This document shows, piece by piece, positions 1 through 5,116 of a stretch of DNA of 5,204 nt. Location: assembly GCA_031267855.1 (NCBI GenBank), contig JAIRYH010000015.1, forward strand, positions 1-5,204, read 5' to 3'. Within the stretch, counting starts at the first letter, position 1. Every line of letters starts with the position of its first letter. Origin of the DNA: Prevotellaceae bacterium. GTDB taxonomy: Bacteria; Bacteroidota; Bacteroidia; Bacteroidales; UBA932. The position numbers and the translations under genes are program-made. Below the pieces are notes generated by a model, which was not told the DNA's origin, searched no databases, and saw only the letters and a program-made list of their open reading frames with translations.

Positions 1-12
1 CGTTAGCCGGTT

Positions 13-40
13 CTTAGTTCTTAACTCTTAGTTCTTAACT
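13..40. repeat. 14-bp perfect tandem duplication
   Basis: CTTAGTTCTTAACT occurs twice head to tail (13-26 and 27-40) with no mismatch. Each unit is itself two related heptamers, CTTAGTT and CTTAACT. It lies in AT-rich non-coding sequence at the left edge, and a further partial copy may begin just before it (TTCTTAG). No gene association is visible. It may be a simple replication-slippage repeat or the edge of an interspersed intergenic repeat family. Confidence 0.8.
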
Positions 41-110
41 TTTGCAGCTGTCGGGGCTGTTTTCAAACACAAACACTAATTACAAAACAACCCCCTGCTG
101 CGATTTTTAT

Positions 111-150
111 TCACTGCCAGTGATTGCAGAAACATTATCTCTGCAATTCA
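111..150. repeat. two overlapping small dyads
   Basis: TCACTG-C-CAGTGA (111-123) is a perfect 6-bp dyad with a one-base centre. It overlaps a second inverted repeat, ATTGCAGA (123-130) with TCTGCAAT (140-147), which has a 9-nt loop and extends outward to 150 with one bulged base. The two cannot form fully at once. They lie downstream (minus direction) of the candidate RNA at 189-415 and could act as a secondary terminator or processing site. No T-tract follows the larger hairpin directly. Otherwise positions 41-188 show nothing gene-like. Confidence 0.4.
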
Positions 151-188
151 TCTCTTCAACCTTTACTGTGATTTGCTCCTTATACCAT

Positions 189-287
189 AAAAAACCAAGA
201 GCGGAAATGGGATGTTACACTTACTAAAAATCGAGGTTCTGGAAACCCACTAATCGAATAAGTATAACAACCCACATCCACTCTTGG
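189..287 (-). terminator. possible intrinsic terminator of the minus-strand RNA
   Basis: Read on the minus strand, CCAAGAG (287-281) and GGATGT (279-274) pair with ACATCC (215-210) and CTCTTGG (201-195), and six T follow directly (194-189). The pairs span a 70-100 nt interior, part of which can form its own helix (268-259 with 223-214, nine of ten pairs). The loop is longer than in a textbook terminator, but the stem abutting a T6 run is typical of an RNA 3' end. Confidence 0.45.
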
Positions 288-415
288 CAGGATTGCTGTT
301 ACTTATACTCACGATTAGTTGAAATTTTCCAGATTTCGATTTTTGTAGAATAAAAGTTAAAGCGATATATTTTTTTAAATATACCTAAAATCAGTACGTC
401 AAGGAGCACATAAAA
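189..415 (-). ncRNA. candidate structured small RNA, family not identified
   Basis: This is a minus-strand transcript of about 227 nt, predicted from a promoter matching the Bacteroidetes consensus at 422-452 and a hairpin plus T6 run at 189-194. From the 5' end there is a 9-bp AU hairpin (377-385 with 364-372, loop of four A). Next comes a long rod of four helices: 336-344/226-234 (9 bp), 326-333/238-245 (8 bp), 312-318/250-256 (7 bp) and 303-309/261-267 (7 bp), separated by small internal loops. The 35-nt apical loop contains CCAAGAG (281-287), which is complementary to CTCTTGG (201-195) just before the T-run. This gives either a pseudoknot or an alternative terminator hairpin. No ORF of credible length fits. 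The architecture resembles Bacteroidales small RNAs such as Bacteroidales-1 (a proposed 6S RNA), but I cannot match it to a family. It could instead be a leader for a gene left of the window. Confidence 0.5.
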
Positions 416-421
416 CCGGCG

Positions 422-452
422 CAAATATAGAACAATATTTTTATATTGCAAA
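422..452 (-). promoter_or_regulatory. Bacteroidetes-type promoter for the candidate RNA
   Basis: On the minus strand, TTTG (452-449) is followed after exactly 19 nt by TATATTTG (429-422). Both boxes and the spacing match the Bacteroidetes -33/-7 consensus TTTG-N19-TAnnTTTG. This is the best promoter match in the window, and it reads away from thiL into sequence without a protein gene. Transcription should start near 414-417. Confidence 0.75.
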
Positions 453-512
453 CTTAATCTCAGGATTTTTTTCTATGGGTTCGGCGCGGGTGGTGCGACG
501 CTGATGCGCCAG

Positions 513-552
513 CCAAATCTGTAAATCCGTAAATCTGTAAATCCGTAAATCA
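513..552. repeat. 8-bp tandem repeat GTAAATCY
   Basis: Four direct copies of GTAAATC(C/T/A) run from 521 to 552, the last base alternating C, T, C, A. They are preceded by a degenerate unit CCAAATCT (513-520). The array lies 37 bp beyond the thiL stop codon, between thiL and the minus-strand RNA promoter. Flanking sequence 480-512 is GC-rich, with a weak GGCGC/GCGCC dyad (483-487/506-510). It looks like an interspersed intergenic repeat. No terminator for thiL is recognisable here, so read-through toward the RNA is possible. Confidence 0.75.
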
Positions 553-588
553 AATGGGCGCCACAGTGCGATTTGGGCATTGCGCAGC

Positions 589-1623
589 TTATAGCGGTGT
601 CCATCCCGGCGCTTTCAGTTCCAGCGCCTGGTTGTCGGGCGTGAGGAGGCAGGCGCCCTCGGAGGCGTCGCACAGGTGGCCGATGACGTCTATGCCCGGC
701 AATTCCTTGCACATCGTGTCGTACAGCGCCACGGGCACGGTAAACAGCAGCTCGTAATCATCGCCGCCATGCAGGGCTGCGGTAACCGCATCGATGTGTA
801 TTTCATCGGCAAACCTGAATGTTTCCGATGCCACGGGCAGCCGCTCCAGATAAATGCGCACGCCGCAATGCGACTGTTTGCAGAGGTGCAGCGCATCCGA
901 CGCCAGGCCGTTGCGCACGTTAATCATCGCCGTCGGGACAATGCCGTTTTGCGCCAGCAGGTCAATAATATCCCTGCGGGCTTCGGGTTTCAGGTGGCGC
1001 TGCAGGATATAATTGTATCCTTCCAGCTGCGGCTGTTTCAGCGGGTTTCCGTCGAATACGCGTTTTTCGCGTTCGAGCAGCTGCACGCCCATGTAGGCGG
1101 CGCCCAAATCGCCGGAGAGGCACAGCAGGTCGGTTTTTTTACCGCCGGAACGGTACACGATTTTTTCTTCCGGCGCTTCGCCGACAGCGGTAATGTGCAG
1201 GGTCAGTCCGGTTAGCGATGCCGTGGTGTTGCCGCCCGCCAGATCAAGCCCGTAGTGTTCGCAGGCGATTTTCACGCCGTCATACAGCGTTTCGAGGTCT
1301 TCGACCGCAAAACGTTTCGACACGCCGGCCGACAGCAATATCTGGCGCGGCATGGCGTTCATGGCATAAATGTCGCTGACGCCCGCCGTAACCAGCTTAT
1401 AGCCGAGGTGCTGCAGCGGCGTGTAGGTTAAATCAAAGTGGACGCCTTCCATGAACAGCCCGGCAGACACCACGGTTGCCGCCTCTTTATAACAGACGAC
1501 AGCCGCGTCGTCGCCAATGCCTTTCACGGTGGAAGGCTGTTTGATATCAATAATTTTTGCCAGCCGGTCGAGGAGTTGAAATTCGCCGAGCGCGGCAATA
1601 TCGGTCTTTTCTGATGTCTTCAT
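589..1623 (-). CDS. thiL: ThiL-like (thiamine-monophosphate kinase family), degenerate active site
   Basis: ThiL phosphorylates thiamine monophosphate to thiamine diphosphate with ATP in the cytosol. The protein has 344 residues, normal for the family, and is recognisable end to end: LGEF (12-15), GIGDDAA (35-41), EGVHFD (59-64), SDIYAM (83-88), SGDLGAAYMG (170-179), RHLKPEAR (209-216) and GGDDYELLF (286-294). Several residues that build the metal and nucleotide site in ThiL/PurM-type kinases differ, however. The usual S-T-D is S53-A54-G55, V-N before S-D is A80-G81, G-G-D is G130-G131-N132, and I-D-I-S-D-G-L is I234-N235-V236-R237-N238-G239-L240. D38, D39 and D84 remain. The frame is open throughout, so it is not an obvious pseudogene. 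It may be an inactive or repurposed paralogue. Start ATG at 1623 follows a -7 box by about 15 nt and gives the family's usual N-terminus. It is alone on its transcript. From memory, Bacteroides thiL usually sits with punA and lpxK, which are absent here. Confidence 0.85.
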   Translation of the reverse strand: MKTSEKTDIAALGEFQLLDRLAKIIDIKQPSTVKGIGDDAAVVCYKEAATVVSAGLFMEGVHFDLTYTPLQHLGYKLVTAGVSDIYAMNAMPRQILLSAGVSKRFAVEDLETLYDGVKIACEHYGLDLAGGNTTASLTGLTLHITAVGEAPEEKIVYRSGGKKTDLLCLSGDLGAAYMGVQLLEREKRVFDGNPLKQPQLEGYNYILQRHLKPEARRDIIDLLAQNGIVPTAMINVRNGLASDALHLCKQSHCGVRIYLERLPVASETFRFADEIHIDAVTAALHGGDDYELLFTVPVALYDTMCKELPGIDVIGHLCDASEGACLLTPDNQALELKAPGWTPL

Positions 1624-1637
1624 TGTTTAATTTTTTA

Positions 1638-1645
1638 CAAAAATA
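1638..1645 (-). promoter_or_regulatory. -7 box for thiL
   Basis: TATTTTTG on the minus strand matches TAnnTTTG and ends 15 nt before the thiL ATG. The RNA start would lie near 1630-1634, so the leader is only about 8-11 nt and has no Shine-Dalgarno. No good TTTG is present at the -33 distance. Confidence 0.5.
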
Positions 1646-1658
1646 GCTTAATTTTTTG

Positions 1659-1666
1659 TATCTTTG
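1659..1666 (+). promoter_or_regulatory. -7 box for the marC-family gene
   Basis: TATCTTTG is a perfect TAnnTTTG match, 23 nt upstream of the ATG at 1690. The preceding bases (TTTTTG at 1653-1658) are shared with the kinase promoter at 2384-2389. No clear TTTG occurs at -33. Its upstream region overlaps the divergent thiL -7 box at 1638-1645. Confidence 0.6.
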
Positions 1667-1689
1667 TTTCCATTGATAAAAAAAACAAA

Positions 1690-2274
1690 ATGGAGTTATA
1701 TTTGAATATTCAAGAGATCCTGACGGCATTCATGGTGCTTTTCGCCGTCATTGATGTAACCGGCTCTATTCCGATTTTTGTAAACCTGTCCGCTTCGGGG
1801 AAGGAAATCCATGCGGGTCGCGCCGCATTCCTTTCGCTGATGGTTGTGGTGCTGTTTCTTTTTGCCGGCGAGGGGGTGCTGGCGCTGTTCAGCACGGATA
1901 TCGCCTCGTTTGCCGTTGCCGGATCGCTGATCCTTTTTGCCCTCGCCATTGAGATGACGCTCGATGTCGAACTGTTCCGCAATACCGCGCCGCCGGGATA
2001 CACGACGTTCATCCCCGTGGTGTTTCCGCTGGTTGCCGGTCCCGGCACGCTGACCACTACCCTGTCGCTGCGTGCGGAATGTCACGCCGTCAATATTATT
2101 ATCGCCATCATCATGAACATGGCGATCCTTTATTTCGTCCTGCGGAAAACGTCTTTGGTGGAACGGATGATCGGAAAGGGCGGCATTTACGTGTTGCGGA
2201 AATTTTTCGGCATTATTTTAATCGCCATGTCCGTGCGGCTGTTCGTGTCCAATATCAGCGTGCTGCTGGGATAA
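1690..2274 (+). CDS. MarC-family integral membrane protein
   Basis: This is a 194-residue polytopic inner-membrane protein of the MarC family (E. coli MarC, YchE, YhgN), whose molecular function is unsettled; the old link of MarC to multiple antibiotic resistance was not upheld. About six hydrophobic segments are visible, near residues 8-30, 46-67, 71-90, 105-120, 132-150 and 168-190. Family signatures are the first-helix F-x-V-I-D-V-T-G-S-I-P stretch (18-28) and the FPLVAGPGTLTT loop (112-123). Length is typical. The ATG follows an A-rich leader and a Bacteroidetes -7 box. It is divergent from thiL, and no terminator is evident in the 150 bp before the kinase gene, so some read-through into it is possible. 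Substrate and role cannot be inferred from this context. Confidence 0.9.
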   Translation: MELYLNIQEILTAFMVLFAVIDVTGSIPIFVNLSASGKEIHAGRAAFLSLMVVVLFLFAGEGVLALFSTDIASFAVAGSLILFALAIEMTLDVELFRNTAPPGYTTFIPVVFPLVAGPGTLTTTLSLRAECHAVNIIIAIIMNMAILYFVLRKTSLVERMIGKGGIYVLRKFFGIILIAMSVRLFVSNISVLLG

Positions 2275-2367
2275 AGGCAGGCAGCGCATGGACGGCCGGA
2301 ACACGGATGGGTACAGCGAAACCGGCGGCGCCTCCGCAAAAAATCAGCCCCAGCAGCCACAAAGTGT

Positions 2368-2397
2368 TTTGCCGCTCATAAAATTTTTGTATCTTCG
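2368..2397 (+). promoter_or_regulatory. promoter of the deoxynucleoside kinase gene
   Basis: TTTG (2368-2371), an 18-nt spacer, then TATCTTCG (2390-2397) match the Bacteroidetes consensus with one deviation in the second box (TTCG for TTTG). The ATG is 27 nt further on. The rest of the marC-kinase gap (2275-2367) is GC-rich and shows only a weak GCGG/CCGC hairpin without a T-run. Confidence 0.65.
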
Positions 2398-2424
2398 CTT
2401 TCCCAAACTAAACATATCACTAAT

Positions 2425-3036
2425 ATGCACATCGCAGTAGCCGGCAACATAGGTAGCGGCAAAACCACACTCACAGGCCTGTTGGCACATCATTACAACT
2501 GGCATCCCAAATTCGAAGATGTAGACGACAATCCTTACCTGAGGGATTTTTATCAGGAGATGCAACGCTGGTCGTTCAATTTGCAGGTTTATTTCCTGAA
2601 TGTGCGCTTCGAAAGTATCGTAGAAATAAAAAAATCAAAAGAAACGATTATTCAAGACCGCACGATATACGAAGACGCCTGCATTTTTGCATCCAACCTG
2701 CATGGCATGGGATTAATGTCGTCCCGCGATTTCGACACATACAGGTCGCTGTTCAGTCTGATGATTTCGCTGGTTACGCCGCCCGATTTGCTGATTTACC
2801 TCCGTTCGTCGGTGCCCACTTTGGTATATCAAATACAAAAACGCGGCCGCGATTACGAAGCCGGCATCCGCATTGACTACCTGACGCGGTTGAATGAACT
2901 GTACGAAGAATGGATGGGTCAATATACCGGACGCAAACTCATCATCGACATTGATACGGTTAAATTCAATGAAACGCCGGAAGATTTAAGCGCCGTTATC
3001 GACAAGGTGGACGCCCAACTGCACGGACTGTTCTGA
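2425..3036 (+). CDS. deoxynucleoside kinase (dNK/dCK/dGK family)
   Basis: This cytosolic salvage kinase transfers phosphate from ATP (or another NTP) to the 5'-OH of deoxynucleosides. The 203-residue protein shows the P-loop GNIGSGKTT (7-15), a likely catalytic-base glutamate in F-E-D-V (E31), and the W-S-F-N-L-Q-x-Y-F-L segment (49-58) whose Gln contacts the base in family members. It also has the DRT motif (78-80, equivalent of ERS/DRS) followed by YEDA, and an Arg-rich lid KRGRDYE (139-145). DYLTRLNELYEEW (151-163) is the usual C-terminal helix. Length is normal for bacterial members. Which deoxynucleoside is preferred cannot be told from sequence alone. Codon choice looks more AT-rich than in the neighbours. 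It is transcribed alone and converges on the SirB1-like gene 17 bp downstream. Confidence 0.92.
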   Translation: MHIAVAGNIGSGKTTLTGLLAHHYNWHPKFEDVDDNPYLRDFYQEMQRWSFNLQVYFLNVRFESIVEIKKSKETIIQDRTIYEDACIFASNLHGMGLMSSRDFDTYRSLFSLMISLVTPPDLLIYLRSSVPTLVYQIQKRGRDYEAGIRIDYLTRLNELYEEWMGQYTGRKLIIDIDTVKFNETPEDLSAVIDKVDAQLHGLF

Positions 3037-3037
3037 G

Positions 3038-3051
3038 CCGCGCCCCCGCGG
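3038..3051. terminator. short GC hairpin between convergent genes
   Basis: CCGCG-CCCC-CGCGG forms a 5-bp stem with a 4-nt loop in the 17-bp gap between two convergent stop codons (TGA at 3034-3036 and TAG at 3056-3054). There is no T-run on either side, so it is at best a weak bidirectional terminator. Confidence 0.3.
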
Positions 3052-3053
3052 GA

Positions 3054-3917
3054 CTACTCTTCGATGAAATGCGTGGTACGGTTTCCGAAAAGCGGCAGAA
3101 AAGCCCGGTACGCCTCCGCCTGCGACGCGTTACTTTCCTGCTCGTAAGCAAACACGACATATTCCGCCAGTCGCAGCACAACCGTTACGTTGTCGCAGGG
3201 CATACAGTATTCGGAACGGTAAGCCATGCCGCACTGCTGAAGATAGCCGGTCAGCGCCTGTTTTCCCACCCATATTCCGTTTTTAAACGGGTTGACATAA
3301 CACAGCGCCTCGCCGGAAGCGTTGGTATAAGCCAGCAGGAACGCGCCGGGAAGGCACACGCCATGCATCGGGAAACCCGCTTGCTGCGCCAGGTGCAGGT
3401 ATAATAATCCAAGCGAAATACCGTTGCCGCACTTTGTTTCCAGCACGTGATTGATAAAACAGTAAGCCGGATTCAGCGTTTCGGCGGTATCGGCATACAG
3501 GTGCGTGCGGTAAAAGAGATGATTAAAAATATTCAGTTTATTCAACACGGGCAGCGACTCGTCCGACGTAGCCACCCAGATATCTTTCAGGATATCGTCA
3601 ATGGCATTTTGCAGCTGCAGCAGGCAGAGGCCGGGGTAGCGCTGCTTCGCGATCCAGTAGGCGCCTTCCAGTAAATTGTGCTGTTTCCTGTCAATCCACT
3701 GCCGCATGCCCTGCAGCGTGTCCTGCAAATGAATTTGCCGGACTATCGCTTCAATGCGTTCGCGGATACCTGCATCATGGCTGTGCGCCCATGCCTTTTC
3801 CAAATGGGGGACCGTTACGGCGCCCTGTTCCAAAAAGCGCGACGTTACGGCGCTGTAAACAACGGCATCGGGGTCGTCCAGCAGGTTCACCAGTGTATCT
3901 ATTTCCTGAAGCGCCAT
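3054..3917 (-). CDS. SirB1/transglutaminase-like protein, function unknown
   Basis: The protein has 287 residues. The N-terminal ~75 are helical and acidic, with a HEAT-like look (LVNLLDDPDAVVY at 9-21, then a region ending RIEAIV at 54-59). The rest resembles the SirB1-type transglutaminase-like core: NPAYCFINHVLETKCGNGISLGLLYLHLAQQAG (149-181), a C-L-P-G-A-F-L-L-A-Y segment (188-197) and YVNPFKNG (207-214). In relatives the PG-x-F position is usually His (PGHF); here it is Ala192, and the nucleophilic Cys of true transglutaminases is generally absent in this family, so enzymatic activity is doubtful. No signal peptide or membrane segment is seen. It starts 27 bp after the phosphorylase stop on the same strand, with no promoter box between, so the two are probably an operon. 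Confidence 0.75.
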   Translation of the reverse strand: MALQEIDTLVNLLDDPDAVVYSAVTSRFLEQGAVTVPHLEKAWAHSHDAGIRERIEAIVRQIHLQDTLQGMRQWIDRKQHNLLEGAYWIAKQRYPGLCLLQLQNAIDDILKDIWVATSDESLPVLNKLNIFNHLFYRTHLYADTAETLNPAYCFINHVLETKCGNGISLGLLYLHLAQQAGFPMHGVCLPGAFLLAYTNASGEALCYVNPFKNGIWVGKQALTGYLQQCGMAYRSEYCMPCDNVTVVLRLAEYVVFAYEQESNASQAEAYRAFLPLFGNRTTHFIEE

Positions 3918-3934
3918 AAAACAGCCGGATAATT

Positions 3935-3943
3935 AAAAAAAAA
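3935..3943 (-). other. T9 tract just after the phosphorylase stop
   Basis: Nine consecutive T on the minus strand begin two bases after the phosphorylase stop codon and precede the downstream ATG by 17 nt. No stable stem precedes it, so it is not a convincing terminator. It could cause partial termination or slippage, lowering expression of the second gene. Confidence 0.35.
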
Positions 3944-3944
3944 C

Positions 3945-4823
3945 TTACGTTGCACTGCTCAATTTTTCCAGCGCCATTTCTATCATTTTTTGTACGTCGG
4001 GCCTGTAGTCGGCAAGCGCCGTCAAACCCACGCGGTTGGCGATGATACAGCAGACCGTGCCGGCATCGTGCCCCAATAACCGGGCTAACCCGGCAATGGC
4101 AGAGCTTTCCATCTCAAAATTCATGATGCACCGGTTATCAAAACGGAAACTTTCTATCCGTTCGTTGATTTGCGGATGCGCCAGGGGCAGGCGCAGTACA
4201 CGTCCCTGGGGGCCATAAAACCCGGGAGCGGAAACAGTCATCCCTTCCACGGTGGCATCGGAAAAAAGCTGCACCAGCCTGTCCGAAGCGCGCACAAAAT
4301 ACGGCGCCGTGTGCCGTGCGCTCCAGTGTGTGTGCGCAACAAACGCCGCTTCATAATCCGGCAGGCAAACCTCGTCGCGGCGTGCATAAAAATTCAACAG
4401 CCCGTCGAAGCCTATGGAAATCGAGGAGAACACGAGGTCGCCCAGTTTCAGGCAGGGCTGCAGCCCGCCGGAAGTTCCCAGCCGCAATATCGTTAACTTC
4501 CGGTGCTCCGGCTTCACGGTGCGCGTTTTGAAATCAATATTTGCCAGGGAGTCCAGCTCGTTCACCACAATATCAATATTGTCCGTGCCGATGCCGGTAG
4601 ACACAACGGTCATGCGTTTCCCCCCGTACCGCCCCGTTGCGCTTACAAATTCACGGTTTTCCGCCTGCGATTCTACGGTTGAAAAATAATGCGACACCGT
4701 TTTTACCCGTCCGGGGTCGCCCACCAAAATGACGGTATCCGCCAGTTCATGCGGCTTTATGTGCAAATGAAAAACACTGCCATCGCTGTTGATGATCAGT
4801 TCGGAAGAAGGAATTGTATTCAT
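3945..4823 (-). CDS. nucleoside phosphorylase, uridine-phosphorylase-like
   Basis: This is a 292-residue cytosolic enzyme of the PNP/UDP (NP-I) family, which cleaves nucleosides with phosphate to base and ribose-1-phosphate. Visible motifs are the phosphate-binding GDPGR (35-39), NREF (56-59), STGIGTDN (75-82), RLGTSGGLQP (114-123) and the ribose-binding NFEMES (235-240). F202-x3-Q206-x-R208 has the same spacing as Phe162, Gln166 and Arg168, the uracil-recognising residues of E. coli uridine phosphorylase, so a pyrimidine (uridine) substrate is favoured over purine. An in-frame reading extends upstream to 5006, but I chose the ATG at 4823 because the family N-terminus begins there and a -7 box lies at 4853-4860, inside that extension. 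It is the first gene of a probable two-gene operon. Confidence 0.88.
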   Translation of the reverse strand: MNTIPSSELIINSDGSVFHLHIKPHELADTVILVGDPGRVKTVSHYFSTVESQAENREFVSATGRYGGKRMTVVSTGIGTDNIDIVVNELDSLANIDFKTRTVKPEHRKLTILRLGTSGGLQPCLKLGDLVFSSISIGFDGLLNFYARRDEVCLPDYEAAFVAHTHWSARHTAPYFVRASDRLVQLFSDATVEGMTVSAPGFYGPQGRVLRLPLAHPQINERIESFRFDNRCIMNFEMESSAIAGLARLLGHDAGTVCCIIANRVGLTALADYRPDVQKMIEMALEKLSSAT

Positions 4824-4852
4824 GTTTGCCTCGGTTTTAAATGAAATTACTG

Positions 4853-4882
4853 CAAAAGTAAGGCATAATGCGGCAGGTTGAA
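4853..4882 (-). promoter_or_regulatory. promoter of the phosphorylase operon
   Basis: TACTTTTG (4860-4853, minus strand) matches TAnnTTTG. A weak -33 candidate, TTCA (4882-4879), lies 18 nt upstream. The predicted start near 4845 leaves a leader of about 22 nt before the ATG at 4823, and this fixes the gene start. Confidence 0.6.
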
Positions 4883-4885
4883 CGT

Positions 4886-4898
4886 TATTCCCGGAATA
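4886..4898. promoter_or_regulatory. 13-bp dyad upstream of the phosphorylase promoter
   Basis: TATTCC-C-GGAATA is a perfect 6-bp inverted repeat with a one-base centre, located just upstream of the -33 position and centred roughly 47 bp before the predicted start. Size and place fit a dimeric regulator site, but no cognate regulator is in the window. Confidence 0.3.
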
Positions 4899-5000
4899 GT
4901 TATCAGTCTTTTTTTCACAAATGCGGATGGTTGCGGCTTTATGGACGGCTGCTGTGCCGGGGAAACGCTGTCGGAAACAGGGCGCAGCATAGCCTGTTTT

Positions 5001-5048
5001 GTTCACCGGCGGTGAACCGGCCGGTTCATCATCGGTGAACCGGCCGGT
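5001..5048. repeat. nested palindromes and 16-bp direct repeat
   Basis: GTTCACC-GGC-GGTGAAC (5001-5017) is a perfect 7-bp hairpin. It overlaps the 14-bp palindrome GAACCGGCCGGTTC (5014-5027). CGGTGAACCGGCCGGT occurs at 5010-5025 and again at 5033-5048, a 23-bp period. The block lies about 155 bp upstream of the phosphorylase promoter in non-coding sequence. It could be an intergenic repeat, a multi-site operator or part of a mobile repeat. Confidence 0.7.
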
Positions 5049-5060
5049 ACCTCTTGATTT

Positions 5061-5074
5061 GAAAGTTGAAAGTT
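5061..5074. repeat. heptamer tandem repeat GAAAGTT
   Basis: GAAAGTT is present twice in tandem (5061-5067, 5068-5074) with the last three bases AGT overlapping a further AGTT. It separates the nested palindromes from the hairpin cluster to the right. Confidence 0.5.
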
Positions 5075-5116
5075 AGTTATGAATTATGCGAATCAGCAGT
5101 AGAAATTATGCACTGC

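Noticed and set aside
42..227. 61-codon plus-strand reading frame starting with TTG
   Set aside because: It has low-complexity, unfamiliar composition, no promoter, and overlaps the structured RNA and its terminator on the other strand.
226..344. Inverted arms as a miniature transposable element
   Set aside because: There is no clear target-site duplication. The arms are interrupted by asymmetric internal loops, and a promoter and T-run on one strand fit an RNA gene better. A decayed element remains a fallback.
189..415. Retron msr-msd, tracrRNA or tmRNA identity for the RNA locus
   Set aside because: No reverse transcriptase, Cas gene or CRISPR repeat is present, no terminal a1/a2 pairing of the two RNA ends is seen, and no tag-peptide ORF or tRNA-like end is visible. 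A partner gene left of the window cannot be excluded.
473..712. 79-codon minus-strand frame over the octamer repeat and thiL end
   Set aside because: It overlaps the 3' end of thiL in another frame, and its C-terminal part is a translation of the tandem repeat.
676..1215. 179-codon plus-strand frame antisense to thiL
   Set aside because: It is a shadow of thiL's codon bias on the opposite strand, with no family features.
2275..2424. Possible small membrane peptide on the minus strand between marC and the kinase gene
   Set aside because: The frame has a hydrophobic stretch but no start codon before an upstream stop, and no promoter.
4824..5006. 61-residue N-terminal extension of the phosphorylase
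   Set aside because: It contains the gene's own -7 box, and the extra residues have no family similarity. The family N-terminus begins at the ATG at 4823.
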